Positions 1 through 5,490 of a stretch of DNA of 5,839 nucleotides are shown here, in pieces. The DNA is taken from NCBI GenBank assembly GCA_015222985.1, contig JADFWI010000523.1:1-5839 (forward strand), read 5' to 3'. The notes under the pieces are model-generated. The model did not search any database. It had not been told where the DNA came from and saw nothing but the letters and a program-made list of their open reading frames with translations. Every line of letters begins with the position of its first letter. The stretch's first letter is position 1. The DNA comes from Pseudomonadota bacterium. Its GTDB lineage: Bacteria; Desulfobacterota; Desulfobacteria; Desulfobacterales; C00003060. A program made the position numbers and the translations under genes.

Positions 1-351
1 GTTGACGATTTTGCTACCATGCGGCGGATCATAAAGAACGTTTTGAAACAGATCGGATTTACCAAGATACTGGAGGCCGACGATGGCACAACAGCCCTTG
101 CGGTGCTCAAGAAGAACGAAGTGGATTTGATCATATCTGACTGGAACATGCCCAAGATGACAGGCCTGGATTTGTTGAAAAAGGTGAGAGGTGAGGAATC
201 CACAAAAAAAATCCCGTTTTTGATGGTTACGGCAGAGGCTCAAAAGGATAACGTATTGCAGGCGGTTCAGGCTGGCGTGAGCAATTACGTCGTAAAACCG
301 TTCACGGCTGATGCCATAAAAGAGAAGTTGACACAGGTGTTTACCAAATAG
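1..351 (+). CDS. cheY: CheY chemotaxis response regulator (5' end cut by window)
   Basis: This is a single-domain receiver that, when phosphorylated by CheA, binds the flagellar switch (FliM) and changes motor rotation; it acts in the cytoplasm. The reading frame is open from base 1, and the first residues, VDDFATMRR, match the CheY acidic-pocket region, so only about ten N-terminal residues are missing. The internal ATG at base 19 is not the start. Visible landmarks, in window residues, are the acidic pair D2-D3, the phospho-acceptor D47 within ISDWNMPKM (codon 139-141), the switch threonine T77 in MVTAEA, the aromatic Y96 and the conserved lysine K99 in VVKPF. The protein stops right after the last helix with no output domain. 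SDWNMP and YVVKPF are characteristic of true CheY rather than a generic receiver. It is followed 36 bp later by another gene with no visible terminator, so the two are probably cotranscribed. Confidence 0.95.
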   Translation, partial: VDDFATMRRIIKNVLKQIGFTKILEADDGTTALAVLKKNEVDLIISDWNMPKMTGLDLLKKVRGEESTKKIPFLMVTAEAQKDNVLQAVQAGVSNYVVKPFTADAIKEKLTQVFTK

Positions 352-387
352 ATCCATAAGCCCGAATCGCAAAAGGGGGTATATTCA

Positions 388-849
388 ATGGATATTGATA
401 GAATAACCGGGGCTATTCACTCGACAAAACCTGCCGGCCACGAAAAGGCAAGGAAAAACAACACCTTTGCTCAGGTTTTGAACAGGGCCATGGATACGGG
501 GCATGCTAACAAATGTTCCGAAGATGTCCCGGTTTCCGTAAGTGAGATCGCTCCGGTTGCCTGCAGTGAGGTTTCCTCGGTTGGCGGCAGACCAGCCTTG
601 CAACGTGCGTCTAATTTGCTTGATTTGATGGAGGAATACGCACAGGCTTTGAGCGATCCAAGAAAGACGTTGAGGTCAATTGAGCCCATAGTCCTCCGGA
701 TGCAGCAGGCGCTCAAAGGTCTGGATGTGCAATCACTTTCCTATCAGAGGGAGAATGACGAACTTGCTAGACTCATGAGTCAGATATCTGTCACCGCCAG
801 TGTCGAGGCCTTTAAGTTTCAACGCGGGGATTATATTGGCGACCGATAA
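388..849 (+). CDS. Uncharacterised 153-residue helical protein, flagellar-locus context
   Basis: I do not recognise a named family. The start is supported by a strong Shine-Dalgarno stretch, AGGGGGT at 374-380, seven bases before the ATG. The protein has three parts. A polar, basic N-terminus (residues 1-36) contains the motif NNTFAQVLNRAMD. A low-complexity Ser/Val/Pro-rich linker follows (about 37-70). The C-terminus (about 73-145) is predominantly helical, includes LLDLMEEYAQAL, and ends in a polar VEAFKFQRGDYIGDR tail. No signal peptide, transmembrane segment or catalytic motif is visible. It lies 36 bp after cheY and is probably in the same transcript. The N-terminal phenylalanine motif plus linker plus helical tail would suit a small flagellar export substrate or an assembly factor, but that is a guess from context. 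The ORF is intact and has coding-like composition. Confidence 0.8.
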   Translation: MDIDRITGAIHSTKPAGHEKARKNNTFAQVLNRAMDTGHANKCSEDVPVSVSEIAPVACSEVSSVGGRPALQRASNLLDLMEEYAQALSDPRKTLRSIEPIVLRMQQALKGLDVQSLSYQRENDELARLMSQISVTASVEAFKFQRGDYIGDR

Positions 850-854
850 TGCTC

Positions 855-883
855 TTGATTTGTTTTCAGATTAGGCTTATAGA
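855..883 (+). promoter_or_regulatory. Candidate sigma-70-type promoter for the sigma-54 activator gene
   Basis: TTGATT at 855-860 and TATAGA at 878-883 are separated by 17 bp. Each hexamer matches its consensus at four of six positions, and the spacing is optimal. A transcript would begin near base 890, giving a leader of roughly 66 nt before the ATG at 956. No GG-N10-GC sigma-54 pattern of good quality is visible in this 106-bp gap. A housekeeping promoter would suit a top-level regulator, but the match is ordinary and could be chance; read-through from the upstream genes is also possible. Confidence 0.3.
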
Positions 884-955
884 AGGCCTGCGGGATCGGT
901 AAGGAACTTCCGCGATTTCAATATTGCTTTTGTTTGAACGGGGTGAGCATTTCCT

Positions 956-2341
956 ATGGAAAAGATACTGATCGTAGATGATGATCCCGAAATTGTGGAC
1001 GTGATTGCCGATGTGTTGCGGCAAGCCGGATATGAGGTCGATCAAGCCGAAGACGGCAGGAGGGCGATTCGGCGCATTGAGGATGATTTCTATGACTTGG
1101 TGATAACGGATCTGAATCTGCCCAAGGTCGACGGTATGAAGGTCTTGCAATATGTTGTGGACCAGTCTCCCGAAACCATGTGTATCATTCTAACGGGTTA
1201 TGGCACGATCAGGGGTTCTGTGGAAGCTATCAAGATGGGCGCTTTTGACTATATCAGCAAACCTGTCAAGTCAGACGAGATCTTGATAGTCGTGGAAAAA
1301 GCGCTGAAATACAGACAGCTTGAAAGGGAGAACATACTCCTAAAGCAGCAGCTTCGGAAAAAGTATCGATTTGAGAACTTCATTGGTGACAGCAAACCCA
1401 TTCAAAAGGTTTTTGAGCTTATAGAAAGGGTCGCTGACACGGATAGCACCGTGCTCATCACGGGCGAAAGTGGCACGGGGAAAGAGCTGATCGCCAAGGC
1501 TATCCATTACAATAGTTACCGCAGAGATAACCCGATGGTGGTGATCAATTGCGGGGCAATTCCCGAGGAGCTTTTGGAAAGTGAACTCTTCGGACATGAG
1601 AAAGGGGCCTTCACGGGCGCTCATAAGATGAGAGTGGGCCGTTTTGAGTTGGCTAATGGCGGGACTATTTTCCTGGATGAGATTGGGGACATGAGCCCCA
1701 ACTTGCAGGTCAAGTTATTGAGAGTACTTCAGGAGCAGAAGTTCGAAAGAGTGGGCGGCACGAGAACTCTTGAGATAGATGTCCGCATCATCGCTGCGAC
1801 GAACAAAAACTTGATTAGCGCGGTCAATAAGGGGACATTCAGACAGGACCTCTACTACCGATTGAACGTTATCCCAATGAAGGTTCCCCCCTTGAGACAC
1901 AGAACAGAAGATATTCCGTTGCTTGTCGATTTTTTTATGAAGAAGTTCAAGAAACGGAAACGAAAACGTATTTGTGAATTTGCCCAGGATGCAGTTGGTT
2001 GCTTGCTGGAATACAGTTGGCCCGGCAATGTCCGGGAACTCGAGAACTTGGTAGAACGATTGGTCATCCTTTCAAATGGGGACACCATCGAGGTTGAGGA
2101 TATTCCCGAATCGATCAAAGGGAAAGCCGGCAAGCTTGAATCTGTTGAAGTGAGGATCCCCAATGACGGCATTGTTTTTGATCAGGCTGTTGAAGAGTAT
2201 GAGAAAAAACTGATCCTTCAAGCCCTGGGTGAGACCAACTGGGTGAAGACCAAGGCCGCGAAATTACTCAACATCAATCGAACCACCCTCATCGAGAAGA
2301 TGAAGAAGAAGAACCTCCTCAAGCCTGCAGTTGCTTCATGA
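956..2341 (+). CDS. Sigma-54-dependent response regulator (REC-AAA+-Fis HTH), FleQ/FlrA-like tail, probable flagellar regulator
   Basis: This is a complete enhancer-binding protein that would hydrolyse ATP to open sigma-54 RNA polymerase promoters. Residues 1-120 are a receiver with acidic residues D8-D10, phospho-acceptor D52 (VITDLNLP), T80 and K102 (SKPV). The AAA+ domain spans about 141-385. It has Walker A GESGTGKE (170-177), the sigma-54-contacting GAFTGA loop (217-222), Walker B GGTIFLDEIG (235-244), sensor I around ATN (281-283), candidate arginine fingers R296 and R302, and the WPGNVREL sensor II motif (355-362). A Fis-type helix-turn-helix lies at about 411-455, with recognition helix NRTTLIEKMKKK. 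That RTTLxEKM signature is typical of FleQ/FlrA rather than NtrC or FlrC. Unlike Pseudomonas FleQ, whose receiver is degenerate, this receiver keeps every phosphorylation residue. The start is set by GGGGTGA at 940-946, nine bases upstream. The length of 461 is normal for the class. Its cognate kinase is not in the window. AtoC/ZraR-type regulators are the alternative assignment. Confidence 0.93.
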   Translation: MEKILIVDDDPEIVDVIADVLRQAGYEVDQAEDGRRAIRRIEDDFYDLVITDLNLPKVDGMKVLQYVVDQSPETMCIILTGYGTIRGSVEAIKMGAFDYISKPVKSDEILIVVEKALKYRQLERENILLKQQLRKKYRFENFIGDSKPIQKVFELIERVADTDSTVLITGESGTGKELIAKAIHYNSYRRDNPMVVINCGAIPEELLESELFGHEKGAFTGAHKMRVGRFELANGGTIFLDEIGDMSPNLQVKLLRVLQEQKFERVGGTRTLEIDVRIIAATNKNLISAVNKGTFRQDLYYRLNVIPMKVPPLRHRTEDIPLLVDFFMKKFKKRKRKRICEFAQDAVGCLLEYSWPGNVRELENLVERLVILSNGDTIEVEDIPESIKGKAGKLESVEVRIPNDGIVFDQAVEEYEKKLILQALGETNWVKTKAAKLLNINRTTLIEKMKKKNLLKPAVAS

Positions 2342-2349
2342 TCCAGGTC

Positions 2350-2406
2350 TTTTTGTCAATAATCTGACATCTCGCCCCGGCCACATGTTTTTGTCAATAA
2401 TCTGAC
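2350..2406. repeat. Twin 19-bp direct repeats with GTCA-N6-TGAC core
   Basis: The identical sequence TTTTTGTCAATAATCTGAC occurs at 2350-2368 and 2388-2406, a 38-bp period. Each copy contains an inverted repeat, GTCA-ATAATC-TGAC (2355-2368 and 2393-2406). From memory, the core is close to the Pseudomonas FleQ box GTCAnTAAATTGAC, differing at two positions, and it lies directly after a FleQ-like gene and upstream of a sigma-54 promoter. The competing reading is a dispersed repeat: the reverse complement GGGGTCAGATTATTGACA resembles short motifs seen around Y1/RAYT transposases in Desulfobacterota. The repeat itself is certain; its role is not. Confidence 0.85.
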
Positions 2407-2423
2407 CCCAGGTTTTTTCGATT

Positions 2424-2445
2424 ACTCCAGTACTCCATCACTCCA
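2424..2445. repeat. Short period-8 microrepeat (ACTCCA x3)
   Basis: ACTCCA occurs at 2424-2429, 2432-2437 and 2440-2445, spaced exactly 8 bp apart with variable dinucleotides between. It is too short to be a minisatellite. It probably belongs to the same repeat debris as the flanking elements; no function is assigned. Confidence 0.6.
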
Positions 2446-2472
2446 CAAGCCATTGAAATTCCGAGAAGCCAA

Positions 2473-2489
2473 ATCCGCCTCCGGCGGAT
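2473..2489. repeat. GC-rich perfect palindrome, REP-like
   Basis: ATCCGCC (2473-2479) and GGCGGAT (2483-2489) form a perfect 7-bp stem with a three-base TCC loop. No T-tract follows on either strand, so it is not a standard intrinsic terminator. The form is typical of REP-type extragenic palindromes. It could stabilise or attenuate the transcript end of the upstream regulator gene. Confidence 0.6.
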
Positions 2490-2534
2490 AACCAGAGCCG
2501 GGTCATCTCAGCCCGTATGTTTATGATTGTTGGA

Positions 2535-2546
2535 GTGTCGAGACAC
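2535..2546. promoter_or_regulatory. 12-bp dyad, possible operator
   Basis: GTGTC-GA-GACAC is a perfect 5-bp inverted repeat with a 2-bp spacer. It is centred about 37 bp upstream of the sigma-54 -24 element, or about -61 from the predicted start. A dyad here could bind a regulator of the TPR gene, but it matches no operator I know and a dyad this short can occur by chance. Confidence 0.3.
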
Positions 2547-2574
2547 AGGGTCCGGCAACATGCTCTCACATTCC

Positions 2575-2591
2575 TTGGCATGTTAATTGCT
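2575..2591 (+). promoter_or_regulatory. Sigma-54 (RpoN) promoter, -24/-12
   Basis: TTGGCATGTTAATTGCT matches the sigma-54 consensus TGGCACG-N4-TTGCW at all but one defined position (T for C in TGGCAC). The invariant GG is at 2577-2578 and the invariant GC at 2589-2590, with exactly 10 bp between them. Transcription would begin near base 2602, about 48 nt before the first possible ATG of the TPR gene (2650) and 72 nt before the second (2674). The site is on the coding strand, in intergenic DNA, between two genes for sigma-54 activators, which makes a chance match unlikely. Confidence 0.85.
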
Positions 2592-2649
2592 CAACCATGG
2601 ATACGATAGGCATTCTCGGACAGTCTCCTAGTATTGATAATTTAGGCCG

Positions 2650-5292
2650 ATGGGTCATAACACTTGGATATCCATGCATTTTAGAGTCAAAAGACGGACT
2701 ATTCTGATTTTTGTCATGGTGATTTCTTCCTGCGTTGGACATCTGCGTGCCGAAGGCCGAGGCTATGACGTTATTGAGGAGGTTTCGACCCATTCTGAGG
2801 GGGATGTCTCCTCGGTCCTTATCAAATTGACAGGTTATCCAGCCTATAAGGTAATCCCGGTTGAAGATCGGGAGATGCTAGTTGCCTTCAAGGATACCGA
2901 ACTTTCAGGGGATGTCTATGCCAGCGAGACCATAGTGGGAGACAAACTAGTGAAGGGCGTAGAGATAACCCAGAAGGCATCCCGTGTGGTTTGTGTGCTT
3001 GTCAAGACGTACAAGCCATATAGCGAGATTGGATACCAGGTAAAAGAGGGCAAAGATGTTCTTTGCATTGAAATCAGAACCAAATCGAAGCATCACGAAA
3101 AAGGCTTGAAACAATCCACGTCCGCAAAGCCACCTCTTGACGAGTTGACTGGTTTTGATGCAGCAGTTGGGACAGATGATTCGTTTGGTGCAAGTGGCTC
3201 GGTCAGACCAGCGCCAGGCACTGATCTCTTCCTGGAAGCTGCAGAGTTTTGCAAAATGGGGAAATGGGAAAAAGCCATTCCGGTTCTTGAGAAAGTTATT
3301 CAGTCCTATCCCGAAAGCCGGCATTCAGAACGTGCCTATTTCCTGTTGGCCAAGAGCTTCCATGGCAAGTTTGAAAAAGAGATCTCTGAGCATCTTGTTG
3401 ACATTACCGCGCAGTATCAAGCGGCCATCAGCAAGTTCCCGGAATCTGACTACGTGCCTGGCGCCAGGGTATCCATGGGAAACTGTTACTTAGAGGCAAA
3501 TCAATACCATGAAGCTATGGCGCACTATGATCTTGTCGGGAAGGAAAACAAGGACCCCAGAGCTGCTGCTGAGGCCCTGCTTCAACGTGGCAGGGTTCTT
3601 GCCGCCATCAGGAAACCCCTGGAGGCGCTTCAGGCCTTTGAGGAGATTCAGAGACGTTATCCCAAGACACGATTTGCCACAAAAGCAAAGATCGAGGTAG
3701 CAAAGACATTCTTTGACATAAAATCCTTCAAGCGTTCCCTAATGACCCTGACCGAAATCACGAAGACACGGCCAGATGAGGTCTACAAGAATTCAGATGT
3801 CCTTCTGTACACTGGCAACAATTACAGCGAACTGGGACAACTGCAAGAGGCCAGAGATGCTTTCTCCAAGGTCTTTAATTACTTCCCCGAGCTGGAAGCA
3901 GCTGATTTGCTCCTAACAAGGATTGCCGACACCTATCGTGAAGAAGGGCTGAGCGATGAGGCGTGCAAGCTGTATGACCTGGTTGCAAGGACATATCCCG
4001 AAGCCGAAGGGGGCTTGATTAGCTTGCTTCGTCTTGCTGCGGAAGCCGAAAAGGCCGAAGCTAAGAACACGCCTGCACGAGAGCAAGGAATGCCTGTTAC
4101 CAAAACAGCTCATGAGATTTATGAGCAAATCATAGAGGAATTTCCTGACAATTCCTTATCTCAGCTTGCCATGCTGAAGCTTGCCAACATCCAGCAGAAA
4201 GACACGCGTTACGAGCAGAGTATCAAGACGCTTAAGGGTCTACTGGCCAACCATCCCGCAACAAAATTGAGACAAGAGGTGGAGACTTCCCTGCAACAGA
4301 CATTATTGAAGCTTGCCCTTGTCCAGAAGAAAAACGGAGACTACGAAAAGAGCGTTCTCACCTTGAGAGAGATCCTGGTTGACTATCCCAGGACAAACCT
4401 GAGGGAGGAGATCAAGTCCGAGCTTCAGGCATCACTGGAAACGATTTTCGAACGAAAAAGGAAAAGTGGCGAAATTGAGAGTATAGTAAGTTACTATGAA
4501 AAGATGAAATCTAGCTTGCCTTTCGGAGAAATGGGAAATGTCCTGTTGCTCCTTGGCGAGGCTCATAAGAGACTCCATTTGTACGGACATGCCCTTTTAA
4601 TGTTCAGCAAAGGCGGAAATTTCTCCGCGGACAAAGGTCAACAGGTCAGAATCCTGCTTGGTCTGGGGGAATCTGCCTATAAGGTAAAGAAATTTGATGA
4701 AGCTGAGGGAGCGCTGAAGGATTTTGTCACAAGATACCCTGGGCACAGGGAGGCTTCAAACGCTTATTATTGGCTAGGCAGTATTTTTTTGGAACGTCGA
4801 CAATACGAGCCAGCCCTGGAGTCCTTAAGAGCTGCTCTTGGGAAAAACCCTGAAAGAGACGATCGGGTCAAGATCCTCACGGCAATGGCCAAAGCATCAA
4901 ACGCTCAGGGACATTATGAGAATGGCGTAAGGTCGCTGAAAGATGTCATCGCCCTATTGAGCCTGAACAAAGGCAGTTCCTCAGAAGATCTGTTCCTTGC
5001 GTACCGAGAACTGGGCGAGACCTATGTAAAACTGGGACGGAAGGAAAAAGCTGTGCCTGTCTTCAAGAGTGCCCTGGCATTGGGCTCAAAGGGCCAGGAC
5101 ATCCACAGCCTGCAGTTCAGGCTTGCACAATGCTATCAGTGGGTAAAAGCTACGAGCAAAGCACAGGACATGTTGAATCAGATCGTGGCCTCCGGGGATC
5201 CATTCTGGAGCAAGGTTGCCCAGGCTCAAATCAATGAAATCAACATTGAAGAGTCTGTCGACAAGTTTGGTTATGGTTTGAAAAAGTCATGA
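2650..5292 (+). CDS. Large exported TPR-repeat protein with beta-rich N-terminal domain
   Basis: This 880-residue protein has three parts. The first is a signal sequence: basic VKRR (13-16) then hydrophobic TILIFVMVIS (17-26). It is followed either by a possible lipobox ISSC ending at C28 or by a signal peptidase I site near A34. A beta-rich domain (about 38-143, alternating hydrophobics such as VSSVLIKL and VLCIEI) resembles an AMIN-type domain, and a Ser/Gly/Pro linker runs to 190. From about 193 to 850 there are some fifteen to seventeen TPR-like helical hairpins, many ending in YP-x-(S/T/R) turns as in periplasmic BamD/CpoB-type TPRs. Residues 509-552 and 553-596 are a recognisable 44-residue duplication. 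The frame opens after a stop at 2638-2640. ATG 2650 has AGG only 3 bases upstream. ATG 2674 (residue 9) has GGA at 5 bases and gives a more normal signal peptide, so it may be the true start. Function is unknown; a periplasmic scaffold for envelope or flagellar assembly is an inference. The sigma-54 promoter upstream and the FlrC-like gene downstream suggest one operon. Confidence 0.88.
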   Translation: MGHNTWISMHFRVKRRTILIFVMVISSCVGHLRAEGRGYDVIEEVSTHSEGDVSSVLIKLTGYPAYKVIPVEDREMLVAFKDTELSGDVYASETIVGDKLVKGVEITQKASRVVCVLVKTYKPYSEIGYQVKEGKDVLCIEIRTKSKHHEKGLKQSTSAKPPLDELTGFDAAVGTDDSFGASGSVRPAPGTDLFLEAAEFCKMGKWEKAIPVLEKVIQSYPESRHSERAYFLLAKSFHGKFEKEISEHLVDITAQYQAAISKFPESDYVPGARVSMGNCYLEANQYHEAMAHYDLVGKENKDPRAAAEALLQRGRVLAAIRKPLEALQAFEEIQRRYPKTRFATKAKIEVAKTFFDIKSFKRSLMTLTEITKTRPDEVYKNSDVLLYTGNNYSELGQLQEARDAFSKVFNYFPELEAADLLLTRIADTYREEGLSDEACKLYDLVARTYPEAEGGLISLLRLAAEAEKAEAKNTPAREQGMPVTKTAHEIYEQIIEEFPDNSLSQLAMLKLANIQQKDTRYEQSIKTLKGLLANHPATKLRQEVETSLQQTLLKLALVQKKNGDYEKSVLTLREILVDYPRTNLREEIKSELQASLETIFERKRKSGEIESIVSYYEKMKSSLPFGEMGNVLLLLGEAHKRLHLYGHALLMFSKGGNFSADKGQQVRILLGLGESAYKVKKFDEAEGALKDFVTRYPGHREASNAYYWLGSIFLERRQYEPALESLRAALGKNPERDDRVKILTAMAKASNAQGHYENGVRSLKDVIALLSLNKGSSSEDLFLAYRELGETYVKLGRKEKAVPVFKSALALGSKGQDIHSLQFRLAQCYQWVKATSKAQDMLNQIVASGDPFWSKVAQAQINEINIEESVDKFGYGLKKS

Positions 5293-5334
5293 TGAGTTCG
5301 CAAGAAGCTATCAAATCGACGGCACAGTAAAAAG

Positions 5335-5474
5335 GTAACCGTTCACGGGTTGAGTGTTCAGAGGTTCAGGGTTCAACGAAAACTTGAACCGTATAAGTAT
5401 ATGAAGGCGCTAGGGTAACGGGCAACAGATAATGGACAACCATGAACGGATAACCATGAACGGTGAACGGTTAC
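5335..5474. repeat. 140-bp repeat element with 12-bp terminal inverted repeats
   Basis: GTAACCGTTCAC (5335-5346) and GTGAACGGTTAC (5463-5474) are perfect reverse complements bounding a 140-bp interval. The left side carries GTTCA at 5341, 5356, 5364 and 5371. The right side carries TGAACGG at 5443-5449, 5457-5463 and 5464-5470, within a 14-bp-period repeat of AACCATGAACGG (5438-5449 and 5452-5463). The two arms are therefore made of oppositely oriented copies of the same heptamer. This fills most of the gap between the TPR gene and the next regulator gene. It looks like a non-coding dispersed repeat or MITE-like insertion; no flanking target-site duplication is evident. Confidence 0.7.
5370..5390. 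repeat. Internal hairpin of the intergenic repeat
   Basis: GGTTCAA (5370-5376) and TTGAACC (5384-5390) form a perfect 7-bp stem with a 7-base loop (CGAAAAC). No T-tract follows, so it does not read as a terminator, and transcription from the TPR gene could continue into the next gene. Confidence 0.5.
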
Positions 5475-5490
5475 ACATGTAAGGACTTAT

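Larger units (their letters stand above)
2342..2649. other. 308-bp intergenic region: regulatory and repeat mosaic
   Basis: No convincing gene is seen here on either strand. In order it holds two 19-bp direct repeats, a T-run (2413-2418), a period-8 ACTCCA microrepeat, a 17-bp GC-rich palindrome, a GTGTC-GA-GACAC dyad and a sigma-54 promoter close to the downstream gene. No clear intrinsic terminator follows the upstream regulator gene: the T-runs are not preceded by a stable GC-rich stem. The left half resembles dispersed repeat debris and the right half looks like a true promoter region. Confidence 0.75.

Noticed and set aside
385..716. Minus-strand ORFs opposite the 153-residue gene
   Set aside because: They lack ribosome binding sites and recognisable domains, and the plus-strand gene has a strong Shine-Dalgarno and operon-like spacing.
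873..913. Hairpins AGGC/GCCT and GCGG/CCGC in the gap before the activator gene
   Set aside because: The stems are only 4 bp with long loops and no T-tract, which is within chance expectation.
914..928. Sigma-54 promoter upstream of the activator gene, based on ATTGCT at 923-928
   Set aside because: The base pair 12 bp upstream of the GC is GA (914-915), not GG, and the -24 region does not match TGGCAC.
2388..2418. T-runs after the sigma-54 activator gene as an intrinsic terminator
   Set aside because: The T-runs are not preceded by a stable GC-rich stem; only the weak GTCA/TGAC pairs or a two-base CC/GG match are available.
2597..2707. 36-codon ORF overlapping the start of the TPR gene
   Set aside because: Its ATG lies before the predicted sigma-54 transcription start (about 2602), it lacks a ribosome binding site, and its peptide shows no recognisable features.
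2947..3324. 125-codon minus-strand ORF inside the TPR gene
   Set aside because: It is antisense to a clearly coding frame with TPR periodicity; its composition is that of a shadow frame and it has no motif.
5335..5474. Repeat-containing gap considered as a CRISPR array
   Set aside because: The units are 7-14 bp, occur in both orientations, and have no uniform spacers.
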